A stretch of 64,000 nt of DNA from Sinorhizobium americanum (GTDB lineage Bacteria; Pseudomonadota; Alphaproteobacteria; Rhizobiales; Rhizobiaceae), in assembly GCF_001651855.1 (NCBI RefSeq), contig NZ_LNQC01000045.1:186001-250000 (forward strand). Direction: 5' to 3'. Below the pieces are notes generated by a model. The model searched no databases and was not told the DNA's origin. It worked only from the letters and a program-made list of their open reading frames with translations. The stretch's first letter is position 1, and the number at the start of each line of letters is the position of its first letter. Position numbers and translations under genes: made by a program. This document shows positions 27,113 to 37,283 of this stretch, one piece after another.

Positions 27113-27712
27113 ATGGCTGAAGACGCCTTGATCGTCATCGACATGCAGAACGATTTCTGCCCGGGGGGCGCGCTTGCCGTGCCGGGCGGCGATGAAATCG
27201 TGCCGATCGTCAACCGTCTGATCGAAGCGGCGCCGCACGTCATCCTGACCCAGGACTGGCACCCGGCCCGCCATTCGAGCTTCGCTTCGAGCCACCCCGG
27301 CAAGGCGCCCTTCCAGACGGTGACGATGCCCTATGGCGAACAGACGCTCTGGCCGGATCACTGCGTCCAGGGAAGTTCGGGAGCCGATTTTCATCCCGGC
27401 CTGCGATGGACGACGGCGGAACTGGTGGTGCGCAAGGGCTTCCGCACCGGGATCGACAGCTATTCAGCCTTCTTCGAGAACGATCACCTGACCCCGACGG
27501 GACTAGCCGGTTACCTGCGCGAGCGCGGCATCGCCAAGGTGTCGCTCTGCGGTCTGGCGACCGATTTCTGCGTCGCCTACTCGGCGCTCGATGCGGTCGC
27601 TGAGGGCTTTTCGACCTCCGTCGTTCTCGCCGCCTGTCGCGGCATCGATCTGAACGGATCGCTGACCGCGATGACCAGGCGCATGCGCGAGGCGGGCGTT
27701 GAACTGATCTAG
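27113..27712 (+). CDS. pncA: Nicotinamidase/pyrazinamidase
   Basis: The product is 199 residues from ATG 27113, which has the ribosome-binding site gaggag (upstream frame to 27086 rejected). It is an isochorismatase-fold hydrolase with the catalytic aspartate in VIDMQNDFCPGG, the metal ligands in TQDWHPARHSSF and the nucleophilic cysteine in GLATDFCVAYSALDA. It deamidates nicotinamide to nicotinate. The next gene, pncB, consumes nicotinate, so the pair forms the Preiss-Handler NAD salvage entry. Confidence 0.95.
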   Translation: MAEDALIVIDMQNDFCPGGALAVPGGDEIVPIVNRLIEAAPHVILTQDWHPARHSSFASSHPGKAPFQTVTMPYGEQTLWPDHCVQGSSGADFHPGLRWTTAELVVRKGFRTGIDSYSAFFENDHLTPTGLAGYLRERGIAKVSLCGLATDFCVAYSALDAVAEGFSTSVVLAACRGIDLNGSLTAMTRRMREAGVELI

Positions 27713-27778
27713 CCGCGGCGGAGCAGGATCAATCGATCGCGACGGCCCCGTGACGATCCAGAAGGAGCGAAGTCTCAG

Positions 27779-29083
27779 ATGCCAAAGACCGATATCGCGC
27801 GGCGGGTCTATAACCACACCTGGAAGCTCGACCCGATCGTCCGCAGCCTGTTGGATACGGATTTCTACAAGCTCCTGATGCTGCAGATGATCTGGCAGCT
27901 CTATCCGGATGTCGACGCGACCTTCTCGCTGATCAACCGCACCAAGACCGTGCGGCTTGCCGAAGAGATCGACGAACAGGAGCTGCGCGACCAGCTTGAT
28001 CACGCCCGCACGCTGCGCTTCACCAAGAAGGAGATGATCTGGCTCGCCGGTAACACCTTCTACGGCCGCAAGCAGATCTTCTCGCCGGAGTTCCTCTCCT
28101 GGCTCGCCAAGTTCCGCCTGCCCGAATACGAGCTGTCGCGCCGCGGCGGCCAGTTCGAGCTGACCTTCCGTGGGCGCTGGGTCGAGACCACCATGTGGGA
28201 GATCCCTGCTCTGGCGATCATCAACGAGCTGCGCTCCCGAGCCGCGATGAAGGGCCTCGGCCCCTTCACGCTCGACGTGCTCTATGCGCGCGCCAAGGCC
28301 AGGATGTGGTCGAAGGTCGAGCAGCTGCGGCACTATCCGAACCTGCGCATTTCCGACTTCGGCACCCGCCGCCGGCACAGCTTCCTGTGGCAGCGCTGGT
28401 GCGTGGAGGCACTGAAGGAAGGCATCGGCGCCTCTTTCTCCGGCTCGAGCAACGTGCTTCTCGCCATGGACAACGATCTGGAGGCGCTCGGCACCAACGC
28501 CCACGAACTGCCGATGGTGGCCGCCGCACTTGCCCGCGACGACCGGGAGCTCGCCGCCGCTCCCTACAAGGTCCTGCAGGACTGGAACCAGCTCTATGGC
28601 GGCAATCTGCTGATCGTCCTGCCGGATGCCTTTGGAACCGCCGCCTTCCTGCGCAACGCCCCGGACTGGGTGGCGGACTGGACCGGCTTCCGGCCCGACA
28701 GCGCCCCGCCGATCGAGGGCGGCGAGAAGATCGTCGCCTGGTGGAAGAAGATGGGCCGGGACCCGCGCGACAAGCTGTTGATCTTCTCAGACGGGCTCGA
28801 CGTTGACACGATCATAAAGACATACCGCCATTTCGAGGGGCGCGTGCGCATGAGCTTCGGCTGGGGCACCAACCTGACGAACGATTTTGCCGGCTGCGCG
28901 CCGACCGAGATCAGCGGCCTCAACCCGATTTCGATCGTCTGCAAGGTCAGCGAAGCCAACGGCCGTCCGGCCGTCAAGCTCTCGGACAACCCGTTAAAGG
29001 CGACCGGCGACCCGGCCGAGGTGCAGCGCTATTTGAAGTTCTTCGGAACGGAGGATTTCGTCGAGCAGAGCGTCCGGGTGTGA
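27779..29083 (+). CDS. pncB: Nicotinate phosphoribosyltransferase
   Basis: The 434-residue enzyme has the usual PncB length. It contains the N-terminal [20 protein letters not shown], the region [20 protein letters not shown], the phosphohistidine motif FGTRRRHSF and the phosphate-binding [11 protein letters not shown] and [10 protein letters not shown] motifs. It makes nicotinate mononucleotide from nicotinate and PRPP. A Shine-Dalgarno sequence (aggagc) precedes ATG 27779. The gene lies 66 bases after pncA. Confidence 0.96.
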   Translation: MPKTDIARRVYNHTWKLDPIVRSLLDTDFYKLLMLQMIWQLYPDVDATFSLINRTKTVRLAEEIDEQELRDQLDHARTLRFTKKEMIWLAGNTFYGRKQIFSPEFLSWLAKFRLPEYELSRRGGQFELTFRGRWVETTMWEIPALAIINELRSRAAMKGLGPFTLDVLYARAKARMWSKVEQLRHYPNLRISDFGTRRRHSFLWQRWCVEALKEGIGASFSGSSNVLLAMDNDLEALGTNAHELPMVAAALARDDRELAAAPYKVLQDWNQLYGGNLLIVLPDAFGTAAFLRNAPDWVADWTGFRPDSAPPIEGGEKIVAWWKKMGRDPRDKLLIFSDGLDVDTIIKTYRHFEGRVRMSFGWGTNLTNDFAGCAPTEISGLNPISIVCKVSEANGRPAVKLSDNPLKATGDPAEVQRYLKFFGTEDFVEQSVRV

Positions 29084-29099
29084 GGACAATCCCAAAAAA

Positions 29100-29120
29100 G
29101 AAACCGGCCGGGCCGGTTTC
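29100..29120. terminator. Perfect hairpin after pncB
   Basis: The arms gaaaccggcc and ggccggtttc are separated by one base. Six A residues precede the hairpin on the plus strand, so the terminator T-run is on the minus-strand side, and after the hairpin the plus strand has no T-run. It may still end pncB transcripts. The gap to 29346 otherwise holds only a small taagg...cctta inverted repeat. Confidence 0.5.
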
Positions 29121-29346
29121 AAGAAGGAGAATTGCGATTGTCCACCATCGCGGGTTTATACTAAGGATTGAAACCTTAAGCTTCCGTTATCGCGGGACGC
29201 CAAGCCAGGCATACGACGCGCAGCGATCGAAAAGCGGCACCCGGATGTCGCAATAATATGACTTATTGGGGTCCCTCACTATTTTCTTGTATTTCCCCCA
29301 GAATACCCCATGATGCGCCCATTGAGGTACACCTTGGGAGGGGTTC

Positions 29347-29559
29347 GTGCGTCAAGCCTATTCGCCTGATGACGTCGACGTCATGCGCGGAGCACTGGAT
29401 GTCTGGTGCGCCCTGCACAATGTCGGCAAGGATGGAGCAGAGGCCAACAGAGCCGCCCGGCGCATCCTCGACTTGATGGACAGGAGGAAGTGCTCCTGCG
29501 ACGAGCTGCTTGCTCAGCTCGGAGATTTCCGGCCGGAGCCGCGCCAACGCGCCTTCTAA
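29347..29559 (+). CDS. Small conserved-looking hypothetical protein (70 aa)
   Basis: A GTG start at 29347 lies six bases after a purine-rich Shine-Dalgarno sequence (gggagggg). The product starts MRQAYSPDDVDVMRGALDVW and continues through ARRILDLMDRRKCSCDELLA. It is soluble, probably all-helical, and of sensible composition. The function is unknown and there is no recognised domain. It stands alone between pncB and a small minus-strand ORF. Confidence 0.6.
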   Translation: MRQAYSPDDVDVMRGALDVWCALHNVGKDGAEANRAARRILDLMDRRKCSCDELLAQLGDFRPEPRQRAF

Positions 29560-29696
29560 AAACAAGCGACAGCATCATCCGAGGTTCTGCGCGGCTGGTC
29601 CCGTTTGACGGAGCGCTGTGCACGGAGGCGTGCGTTTGCGCCGCCCGAGTGGCGAGCCGAGCGCGCGGGATGATGCATCGCGTTGCCCGTCGATCG

Positions 29697-29843
29697 TTAC
29701 CGCGGGATCGACGAGGTGATCTCGCCGGAGATGGCGGCGTTCGCCTGTATCCTGTGCTGCGTTAGCGCGACATGGAGAATGCCGGATACTACGATCGACA
29801 CGACGAGAACGGCGATGGTGGCGCCGAGCCCCGATTTGATCAT
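29697..29843 (-). CDS. Small single-pass membrane protein (48 aa)
   Basis: A short minus-strand frame reads MIKSGLGATIAVLVVSIVVS and then a polar tail (HVALTQHRIQANAAISGEIT). It has one membrane helix at about residues 5-26. ATG 29843 is eight bases after a consensus Shine-Dalgarno sequence (ggagg). ATG 29849 is in frame but too close to it. The function is unknown. The rest of the 29560-30094 gap shows no supportable gene. Confidence 0.5.
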   Translation of the reverse strand: MIKSGLGATIAVLVVSIVVSGILHVALTQHRIQANAAISGEITSSIPR

Positions 29844-30094
29844 CCCCATGTCCTCCAGGAAGGCGTGAATTGCCGCTCCGGCTGTCAAAGCGCGAAATGG
29901 AGATATTCCTGCGGCGGCGACCCGGCTGTTCCCCGAGTAACGGTGGATATGGTTAACGATGTCTTCACGGGGTTCGGCGGGCGGTCTGCAACAATCATGC
30001 GGCGCCACCATGTTTTGGACATGTTTCTGGCAACCACTCGCCGGCCAATGCGTTCCCTGCGAACGCAGGGTGATATTCTTGATCGAGAGCTTGG

Positions 30095-32359
30095 ATGGCG
30101 CAAAGCGATGCCGCGTCGAAGATTGACCCCGACAGTCAGGGGCCGGAAGAAACCGAGCCGAGCCGAGATCACCCGGACCGTTCGGAAGGCGCAGCATTCT
30201 CAAAAACCAGAAGAGCACTCGCCGGGCTCGGCCGCGCTCTGACGAGACTTGGCCGGGCGCTCGGCGAGGAAGTGCCCGTCGCGGCACGTCGAGCCGGTGA
30301 AAAATCACGTGCCGCCGCACTTGCCGCCTTGGATCGGCTGAGGCGGCCTTCGAGCGGCAATGGCGAATCCTCCGCTCTGGCGGAGCGCCTGCCGAGGCAT
30401 TGGTTTAGGGCGCGGCGAGGCGCCGCAACTGAAGACCGCCCAGCCACACCGAAGCGTCCGGCTGGCCGGCGCGCAATCCTGCTGCGGAGCGCAGCGGCGG
30501 CGGCCGTGGCGTCGTTCGTGTTGCTGGCCGTCGTCTTCGCCTGGGCGCTCCGCGACGTTCCCTGGAACGAAATCGCCAAAGGCTCGCTGAAGCCGGTCGT
30601 CGTGCTGGAAACCGCCGACGGCAAGCCCCTGGTGAGTCAGGGGCCGTTTCAGGGATCCTATGCGGCACGTGCCGATTTTCCGCCGCATCTCGTCGAGGCG
30701 GTGCTCGCCAGGGAGGACCGGCGCTTCTACGAGCATTCCGGCATCGATTTGAGGGGCATCGCCCGGGCGGTCTACACCAATCTCGGTGCGGGGGAGGTCG
30801 TGCAGGGCGGCAGCACCATCACCCAGCAGCTGATCAAGATACTCTATCTCGAGCGCGACCGCACCTGGAAGCGCAAGATCCAGGAGGCAGTGATCGCCTT
30901 CTGGCTGGAGCGCAAGCTCGGCAAGGACGAGATACTCACCCGCTATCTGAACAATATTTATCTCGGCGCCGGCGCCACCGGCGTGCCGGCGGCGGCGCGG
31001 ATCTATTTCGACAAGGAGGTGCAGGCGCTTTCGATCGGCGAGTCGGCGATGCTGGCGGCGATCATCCGGGCGCCATCGCAACTCAATCCGCTCACCAATC
31101 CGGAGGGCGCCCGGCAGCAGGCGGAGCTGGTCCTCGATGCGATGGTGAAGGGCGACAGGATCACCCAGGAAGAGGCGAAGGTCGCCCGCGCCGACTTCGG
31201 CAAACTGCAGCCGACTAGTCCTGCGGTCCGCTCGGGAAGCTGGTTTGCCGACTGGATCATGCAGGATGCCCGCGAGCTCGCCGGCCCCTATCGCGGCACG
31301 ATCAAGGTGAGGACCACCATGGTGCCACGGCTGCAGGCGATCGCCGAGAAGGTCGTCGCCGATGCGCTGCGGCGCGAGGGCGGCAAGGCGGGCGTCTCGC
31401 AGGCCGCCCTAGTGGCGATGACCCCGCAGGGTGCCGTCGTCGCCATGGTCGGCGGCCGCGACTATACCAAGAGCACCTTCAACCGCGCCTTTTCGGCGAT
31501 GCGCCAGCCCGGCTCCGCCTTCAAGCTGTTCGTCTATTACGCCGCGCTGAAGCGGGGGCTGACGCCGTTCGACCCGGTGGAGGATGCTCCGATCGAGATC
31601 AACGGCTGGTCGCCGGAAAATTTCGGCGGCGGCTATAGCGGCGTCGTCAGCATCGCTGAAGCCTTTGCCCGCTCGCTGAACGCGGCGACGGTGGCGCTGG
31701 CGATGGAGGTCGGCATCGACGAGGTCATCGCCTCGGCCCGGGAACTCGGCATCGACGCCAAGCTTGCCGACACGCCGAGCCTCGCGCTTGGTTCCTCGGA
31801 GGTGAACCTGCTCGACCTCACCGGCGCCTATGCTTCCGTCAGGGCGGGCCGGGCGCCGATCGAGCCCTGGGGCATCGAGTCGCTCCATGCCGAGGGCCAG
31901 CCGCAGGCCTTCCGCGTCGGCCCTTCCAGGGAGGCCACCACCGATATCAGCCAGTACCGATCGGATCTCGTTTCGCTCTTGCGGCTCGTCGTCGAGCGCG
32001 GCACCGGCCGCGAGGCCGATATCGGCATGCTCGCCGCAGGCAAGACCGGCACCAGCCAGAACCACCGCGACGCCTGGTTCGTCGGCTTCACCGAACCACT
32101 GATCGTCGGCGTCTGGGTCGGCAACGACGACGAAACGCCGATGAAGGACGTCACCGGCGGCAAGCTGCCGGCGCGGATCTGGAAAAACTTCATGACCGCG
32201 GCACTGGCCGAGGGCACTCCGCAGGAGCCGGGTGCACAAGTGGCGGGCTCGGCGCCAGCTTGCAACTTCCGCGCCTGTGCCAGGGCGTATCGGTCGTTCC
32301 GACCGGATGATTGCACGTTCCAGCCGTATTACGGACCGCGGAGGCTTTGCGAGAAGTAG
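30095..32359 (+). CDS. Class A penicillin-binding protein (PBP1A-type)
   Basis: The 754-residue bifunctional peptidoglycan synthase has a long basic, Ala/Arg-rich cytoplasmic tail (residues 1-126), one membrane helix (127-152), a GT51 glycosyltransferase domain (catalytic glutamate in REDRRFYEHSGID, Glu207) and a transpeptidase domain. The transpeptidase has SAFK (Ser474), SLN (527-529) and KTGTSQNHRDAW (near 650). Both active sites are intact. The unusually long N-terminal tail is low complexity and may bind cell-division partners. The C-terminus holds several cysteines (ACNFRACARAYRSF). It acts in cell-wall elongation or repair. Confidence 0.93.
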   Translation: MAQSDAASKIDPDSQGPEETEPSRDHPDRSEGAAFSKTRRALAGLGRALTRLGRALGEEVPVAARRAGEKSRAAALAALDRLRRPSSGNGESSALAERLPRHWFRARRGAATEDRPATPKRPAGRRAILLRSAAAAAVASFVLLAVVFAWALRDVPWNEIAKGSLKPVVVLETADGKPLVSQGPFQGSYAARADFPPHLVEAVLAREDRRFYEHSGIDLRGIARAVYTNLGAGEVVQGGSTITQQLIKILYLERDRTWKRKIQEAVIAFWLERKLGKDEILTRYLNNIYLGAGATGVPAAARIYFDKEVQALSIGESAMLAAIIRAPSQLNPLTNPEGARQQAELVLDAMVKGDRITQEEAKVARADFGKLQPTSPAVRSGSWFADWIMQDARELAGPYRGTIKVRTTMVPRLQAIAEKVVADALRREGGKAGVSQAALVAMTPQGAVVAMVGGRDYTKSTFNRAFSAMRQPGSAFKLFVYYAALKRGLTPFDPVEDAPIEINGWSPENFGGGYSGVVSIAEAFARSLNAATVALAMEVGIDEVIASARELGIDAKLADTPSLALGSSEVNLLDLTGAYASVRAGRAPIEPWGIESLHAEGQPQAFRVGPSREATTDISQYRSDLVSLLRLVVERGTGREADIGMLAAGKTGTSQNHRDAWFVGFTEPLIVGVWVGNDDETPMKDVTGGKLPARIWKNFMTAALAEGTPQEPGAQVAGSAPACNFRACARAYRSFRPDDCTFQPYYGPRRLCEK

Positions 32360-33342
32360 AGATCGAAGGGCGGCGCAGTGCCGTGCCTGAAGTGTCTTCG
32401 GTCGGTTGAGCTTCTTCTGTGCGCCCAAGTCCAAAGCTCAGAAGACTGATCGTGTCCAGGTGGGGTGAGGCAGTGAAGCTTAGTGCAGTCTTCCGTGTTG
32501 AGAAGGTGTCACGACACTTCGCTAATCGACGCGCGATCATGCGCTACGCTCTGTCTCGCTTCCCTCGTCCAATTCCTGGATTGGCAGAAAGCCGTATCCG
32601 TGTAGCCACTCGCGAATGATGAGTCGGATTATCGATTCTCGCGTCATCTCAAGCAATTCGCAGGCGAGGACGAGCGCCAACTCCACGTCGTCGTCATCGA
32701 ACGTCCGCCTATCCACGTTTTCGGTGTGAACCATTGTCGCCATGACTGCCCCTACTACTACAACCTCACAGACTAAAGGTTCTCACAGCACACGTTACAG
32801 TCAAGGATTACGGGCCCCTTCAAAGGGGTAGAATATGCCGCTAAGCCGTTGGAAAAATTGGGCTAAGACCTTTGTCGCGGTCTCCTAAGACTAAGGTCCT
32901 AAAGTCGCGTGCGCGCGGGCACCCTCAAGTCGCCGAGGCAACAGGCGACCTATTGAACGCAGTCAAAGCCAATAAGGCCGGGCGGGCAAAGCGGCGCTCA
33001 CACGGGACGGGCCCAGAGGCGCGGAGCTAACCCGAGTCCCAGAGCTGCCGGAGGGTACACGGCGATGCTCTGGGCCCCGCGTGGCCCACACCGGAGGGGG
33101 ATTATTCTCCGACGTGGTAACTGCGCATTTTGCTCCCCCGTTGGCCTTGAGAAAATCTCCCAAATCGGCGGAAAGTACATCTTGCGGGCTGCTCAATGTG
33201 CGTCCTGGCACATGCGAATTACTGAGGGACCCGGCGGGAACCTTTTGCGCGACAATACGTTATCCGGAATCGCTCCGCTCATCCTGGCCTCAACCCGGGA
33301 GCCGTGCCGCTCTGCTAAATACGATGATTTTATTGAGAAAAC
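32360..33342. other. Gene-poor stretch at the 3' end of tRNA-Thr
   Basis: This stretch of nearly 1 kb has lower GC than its neighbours in its first half. It holds only one supportable gene (32537-32743). Longer frames here have poor codon use or antisense-like composition. An inverted repeat cccagagc / gctctggg lies at about 33038-33076. The location, immediately past the CCA end of a tRNA gene, is where integrative elements usually insert. I could not find a duplicated tRNA end within the window. Confidence 0.4.
32537..32743 (-). CDS. Small acidic protein with possible ribbon-helix-helix fold (68 aa)
   Basis: The minus-strand frame encodes MATMVHTENVDRRTFDDDDV, then ELALVLACELLEMTRESIIR and LIIREWLHGYGFLPIQELDE. 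The helix pair with SIIRLIIREWL resembles a CopG/Arc-type dimerisation and DNA-binding unit, but the basic N-terminal strand is not obvious. The function is unknown. It is the only credible gene in the tRNA-Thr-adjacent gap, and an antitoxin- or phage-like origin is possible. Confidence 0.5.
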   Translation of the reverse strand: MATMVHTENVDRRTFDDDDVELALVLACELLEMTRESIIRLIIREWLHGYGFLPIQELDEGSETERSA

Positions 33343-33417
33343 TGGTGCTGCTAGAGAGATTTGAACTCTCGGCCTCTCCCTTACCAAGGGAGTGCTCTAC
33401 CCCTGAGCTATAGCAGC
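33343..33417 (-). tRNA. tRNA-Thr (anticodon GGT)
   Basis: The complement folds as a full cloverleaf. The acceptor stem pairs gctgcta with tagcagc, the D-arm contains agctcaggggtagagc, the anticodon stem-loop is ctccc-ttGGTaa-gggag, and the T-arm is gagag-ttcaaat-ctctc. CCA is encoded. The total is 75 nt. The anticodon GGT reads ACC/ACU codons. Confidence 0.95.
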
Positions 33418-33676
33418 ATCCGGCGGCGTTTCGAGTACGCCGCAGCAAGCGAGGGGCCTATTGCCATAGCTTGCGGGAGAGCGCAAGCCGCATTTCGAAG
33501 TTTTTGGTCGGGTTGGGACATGCCGGCATGCGGCAGGCCCGGTATCGGATCGCAAATGCCGCTGGTTTCAATAGTTTGGGCTAGATCGTGGCTGAAAATT
33601 CGCCTTTGTTTTTTCGCATTTCTCTCGGTCCGAAATCCTCTTGCTGCTTCCGGGGCGCCCGCTTTTGCGCTAATCC

Positions 33677-33895
33677 ATGATCATGCAGAACGACGACGAC
33701 AAGGAGCGCGCGCCGGGGCCGCGAAGCGGCGGGCAGAAGGGCGTGAACGAAGCCGAGGCGCGGCGCCAGCGGCTGGCGAAGACGCTGCGCGACAATCTCC
33801 AGCGCCGCAAGCAGCAGGCGCGGGCCCGCCGGGCGGGCGACGCCGACGAGACATCCGGGCTGCCCGCCGCAAAATCGGACGAATCGGGAGACTAG
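33677..33895 (+). CDS. Small highly charged protein (72 aa)
   Basis: The product begins MIMQNDDDKERAPGPRSGGQ and continues EAEARRQRLAKTLRDNLQRR KQQARARRAG, with an acidic tail. It looks like one basic amphipathic helix flanked by disordered ends. The frame ends at TAG 33893-33895. Such a small protein is commonly found upstream of murA in rhizobia, which I take from memory of the neighbourhood. The function is unknown. ATG 33683 is an equally possible start. Confidence 0.6.
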   Translation: MIMQNDDDKERAPGPRSGGQKGVNEAEARRQRLAKTLRDNLQRRKQQARARRAGDADETSGLPAAKSDESGD

Positions 33896-34053
33896 TAATC
33901 GGCGGGGATAAACCGCCTGCTTCGCTCGGCTCCCGCCATTCCTGTCGACTTTGCATTTCAAGGCACTTCTAATTTCCCGGCATCTCCACTAAGAGACGCC
34001 CTTCAGAACACCGGATTTTAAGAAAGCGGGCGGCGCCCCGTGCGAGAGGTCTC

Positions 34054-35346
34054 ATGGATCGCATCAGGATCGTAGGCGGAAATCAACTTCAGGGGGTCAT
34101 CCCCATTTCCGGCGCCAAGAACGCTGCTTTGCCGCTGATGATCGCATCGCTCCTGACCGACGATACGCTGACCTTGGAAAACGTGCCGCATCTCGCCGAT
34201 GTCGAGCAGCTGATCCGGATCCTCGGCAATCACGGCGCCGATATCTCCGTCAACGGCCGCCGCGAGCGCCAGGGCGAGAGCTACGCCCGCACCATCCATT
34301 TTACCAGCCGCAACATCGTCTCGACCACGGCGCCCTATGAGCTCGTCTCGAAGATGCGCGCCAGCTTCTGGGTCATCGGGCCGCTGCTTGCCCGTGAAGG
34401 CAAGGCGCGCGTCTCGCTGCCGGGCGGCTGCGCCATCGGCACGCGGCCGGTCGATCTCTTCATCGAGGGCCTGGCGGCGCTCGGCGCCAACATCGAGATC
34501 GACGGCGGCTACGTCAACGCCACGGCGCCGGAAGGCGGGCTCACCGGTGGGCGCTACGTGTTCCCGAAGGTCTCCGTCGGCGCCACCCATGTGCTGATGA
34601 TGGCGGCGACCCTTGCCAACGGCATGACGGTGATCGGCAATGCCGCCCGCGAGCCCGAGGTCGCCGATCTTGCCAAGTGCCTGAACGCCATGGGCGCGAA
34701 GATCACCGGTGCCGGCACCGGCACGATCACCATTGAAGGCGTGCGCTCGCTGTCGGGCGCCCGCCACCGGGTGCTCCCCGACCGGATCGAGACCGGCACC
34801 TATGCCATGGCGGTGGCGATGACCGGCGGTGACGTGATCCTCGAGGACACGGAGGCGAGCCTGCTCGATACCGCGCTTGAAGCGATCCGCCGCACCGGCG
34901 CCGAGATCAGCGAGACGAACAGCGGCATCCGCGTCGTGCGCAATGGCGCCGGCATCCGGCCGGTCGATATCGTCACGGATCCCTTCCCTGGTTTCCCGAC
35001 CGACCTGCAGGCGCAGTTCATGGGCCTGATGACCAAGTCGAGCGGCGTTTCCCACATCACCGAGACGATCTTCGAGAACCGCTTCATGCATGTGCAGGAA
35101 CTGGCGCGGCTCGGCGCGAAGATTTCGCTTTCCGGCCAGACGGCGAAGATCGAAGGCGTCAGCCGCCTGAAGGGCGCCCCGGTGATGGCGACTGACCTGC
35201 GCGCTTCCGTCTCGCTGGTCATCGCCGCACTTGCCGCCGAGGGCGAGACGATGGTCTCGCGCGTCTACCATCTCGACCGCGGCTTCGAGCGGCTCGAGGA
35301 AAAGCTGACGCGCTGCGGCGCCCATGTGGAACGCGTCAGCGACTGA
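34054..35346 (+). CDS. murA: UDP-N-acetylglucosamine 1-carboxyvinyltransferase
   Basis: The 430-residue EPSP-synthase-family enzyme starts [29 protein letters not shown]. It carries the PEP-binding, fosfomycin-sensitive cysteine in [13 protein letters not shown] (Cys126) and the conserved C-terminal [10 protein letters not shown] segment. It catalyses the first committed step of peptidoglycan synthesis. The length and all motifs are normal. A palindromic repeat follows immediately downstream. Confidence 0.97.
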   Translation: MDRIRIVGGNQLQGVIPISGAKNAALPLMIASLLTDDTLTLENVPHLADVEQLIRILGNHGADISVNGRRERQGESYARTIHFTSRNIVSTTAPYELVSKMRASFWVIGPLLAREGKARVSLPGGCAIGTRPVDLFIEGLAALGANIEIDGGYVNATAPEGGLTGGRYVFPKVSVGATHVLMMAATLANGMTVIGNAAREPEVADLAKCLNAMGAKITGAGTGTITIEGVRSLSGARHRVLPDRIETGTYAMAVAMTGGDVILEDTEASLLDTALEAIRRTGAEISETNSGIRVVRNGAGIRPVDIVTDPFPGFPTDLQAQFMGLMTKSSGVSHITETIFENRFMHVQELARLGAKISLSGQTAKIEGVSRLKGAPVMATDLRASVSLVIAALAAEGETMVSRVYHLDRGFERLEEKLTRCGAHVERVSD

Positions 35347-35350
35347 TCGC

Positions 35351-35403
35351 TGCTGCATGTCGCCCAAGAGTGTGTGCCGGTTTTGGGATAACGACATGCA
35401 CAA
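35351..35403. repeat. Palindromic intergenic repeat, copy 3-type
   Basis: The outer arms tgcatgtcg / cgacatgca enclose an inner pair cccaa...ttggg, forming a long hairpin directly after murA. The outer arm matches the arm of the repeat at 7851-7900, while the inside differs. It probably acts as an mRNA 3'-end hairpin, a role common for such elements. Confidence 0.7.
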
Positions 35404-35495
35404 AAACAGATCACGCGCCTGACCGTTGCGGTTTCGGGCGCAACGTCTTATGTCCTTGATGATTGCGGTGCAAAAGTCGGCGCCGGGCTACAGGG

Positions 35496-35945
35496 ATGGA
35501 TCGCATGGATGCTTTGAAGCTGCTGGCGCTCGACGAGGAAGACCTGGGGGTCGTTTCCGCTCATGTGCAAGACGCAGTCTTCAAGGTGGCCGGCATTCAT
35601 TATGATCCGCGCCGGCGCCAGTTTTCCCTCGTCGTCAACCGCTTCGTCTGGGAAAAGGCGGAAGGCAAGCGCAGGAGCTTCGAGCGGCGCCGCGCCCTGC
35701 TGCTGTTCAAATGCGTCAGCGCCGTGCGCTCGCTCGGCTTCGACCGGGCCGATATGGAAGCGGTGCTCGATCTGCTGGCCTTGCGCTTCCTGGTCAAGGG
35801 GGAGGGGCCGGAGGGAACGGTCGAGATCGTGCTTGCCGGCGATGCCTCGCTCGCGCTCGATGTGGAATGCATCGAGGCGCAGCTTGCCGATACCGGCGGG
35901 GCATGGGAAACCGCGTCCAAGCCGCGCCATCCCGAAGGCGACTGA
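35496..35945 (+). CDS. DUF2948 family protein
   Basis: The product is about 149 residues from ATG 35496 (or 35505). It reads MDALKLLALDEEDLGVVSAH VQDAVFKV, then HYDPRRRQFSLVVNRFVWE and ends with ALDVECIEAQLADTGG. This matches the DUF2948 family of Alphaproteobacteria, whose function is unknown and which usually sits beside hisD and UPF0262 genes as here. It is cytosolic and has no catalytic motif. The frame is open to 35463, but the shorter starts match family N-termini. Confidence 0.82.
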   Translation: MDRMDALKLLALDEEDLGVVSAHVQDAVFKVAGIHYDPRRRQFSLVVNRFVWEKAEGKRRSFERRRALLLFKCVSAVRSLGFDRADMEAVLDLLALRFLVKGEGPEGTVEIVLAGDASLALDVECIEAQLADTGGAWETASKPRHPEGD

Positions 35946-35978
35946 GCAGAGCGCCGCACCACCAAGAGGATCATCGCA

Positions 35979-37283
35979 TTGGCAATCCGGTTGAATTTTC
36001 TCGACAGCGGCTTCGAACGTGACTTCGCCGCCTTCCTGACAACCAAGCGGGAGGTCTCCGAGGACGTCAACGCCGTGGTGCGCGCCATCATCGACGACGT
36101 GCAGGCCCGTGGCGACGCGGCGCTCGCCGACTATTCCGCCCGGTTCGACGGCGTGGATTTCAGCGTCGCGCCCATGGCGGTCAGCCCGGCCGAGATCGAT
36201 GCGGCGATCGACGCGGTCGCGCCGGAGGTGCTCGGCGCCCTCAAGGTTGCGGCGACCCGCATCGAGGCGCATCACCGCCGGCAGGTGCCGAAGGACGATC
36301 TCTACGAGGATGCGATGGGCGTCGGCCTCGGCTCGCGCTGGACGGCGATCGATTCGGTCGGGCTTTACGTTCCGGGCGGCACCGCCAGCTATCCGAGCTC
36401 GGTGCTGATGAACGCGTTGCCGGCCAAGGTCGCCGGCGTGCCGCGCATCGTCATGGTCGTGCCGACAAGGGGCGGTGCGATCAACCCCGCGGTGCTGGCG
36501 GCGGCAAGGCTCGCCGGTGTCGAGGAAATCTATCGCATCGGCGGCGCACAGGCGATCGCGGCGCTCGCCTACGGCACTGAGACGATCGCGCCAGTGGCGA
36601 AGATCATGGGCCCCGGCAATGCCTATGTGGCGGCCGCCAAGCGGCAGGTCTTCGGCACGGTCGGCATCGACATGATCGCCGGCCCCTCCGAGGTGCTGGT
36701 GATCGCCGATGGCGACAACGATCCGGATTGGATCGCCGCCGATCTGCTGGCGCAGGCCGAGCACGATGCCGGCGCCCAGGCGATCCTGATCACCGATGAC
36801 GCCGCCTTCGGCGCGGCGGTCGAACAGGCGGTTGAGCGGCAGCTGAAGACGCTGCCGCGCGCCGAGACGGCGGCGGCGAGCTGGCGCGACTTCGGCGCCG
36901 TGATCCTCGTGCCGGATCTCGACAAGGCCGTGCCGCTCGCCAACCGGCTCGCCGCCGAGCATCTCGAGCTGGCCCTGGCCGATCCGGACTCGATGGTGCC
37001 GAAGATCCGCAATGCCGGCGCCATCTTCATCGGCCGCCATACGCCGGAGGTGATCGGCGACTATGTCGGCGGCTCCAACCATGTGCTGCCGACGGCGCGC
37101 TCGGCGCGCTTCTCCTCTGGCCTCGGCGTGCTCGACTATATGAAGCGGACCTCCATTCTCCGGCTCGGGCCCGAGCAGCTGCGCATTCTCGGCCCGGCGG
37201 CGATCGCGCTTGCCAAATCGGAAGGGCTGGAGGCCCATGCCCGCTCGGTCGCCATCCGCCTCAATCTTGAGGACGCCGGATGA
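35979..37283 (+). CDS. hisD: Histidinol dehydrogenase
   Basis: The 434-residue enzyme oxidises histidinol to histidine (last two steps of histidine synthesis, NAD and Zn dependent). It contains [20 protein letters not shown], the conserved [23 protein letters not shown], the catalytic/metal region [13 protein letters not shown] and [19 protein letters not shown]. It uses a TTG start at 35979, with aagagga as ribosome-binding site. The start of the UPF0262 gene overlaps its stop by four bases. Confidence 0.97.
   Translation: MAIRLNFLDSGFERDFAAFLTTKREVSEDVNAVVRAIIDDVQARGDAALADYSARFDGVDFSVAPMAVSPAEIDAAIDAVAPEVLGALKVAATRIEAHHRRQVPKDDLYEDAMGVGLGSRWTAIDSVGLYVPGGTASYPSSVLMNALPAKVAGVPRIVMVVPTRGGAINPAVLAAARLAGVEEIYRIGGAQAIAALAYGTETIAPVAKIMGPGNAYVAAAKRQVFGTVGIDMIAGPSEVLVIADGDNDPDWIAADLLAQAEHDAGAQAILITDDAAFGAAVEQAVERQLKTLPRAETAAASWRDFGAVILVPDLDKAVPLANRLAAEHLELALADPDSMVPKIRNAGAIFIGRHTPEVIGDYVGGSNHVLPTARSARFSSGLGVLDYMKRTSILRLGPEQLRILGPAAIALAKSEGLEAHARSVAIRLNLEDAG

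Noticed and set aside
33237-33261. GGAAC-N16-CGTT match on the plus strand, like an RpoE2 promoter
   Set aside because: About one such match is expected by chance in 64 kb with two allowed spacings and two strands. No gene starts downstream before the antisense tRNA-Thr, so there is no supporting context.
33581-33961. Minus-strand frame opposite the 72-residue gene
   Set aside because: It is an Arg/Leu/Pro-rich shadow of the plus-strand small gene, without a ribosome-binding site.
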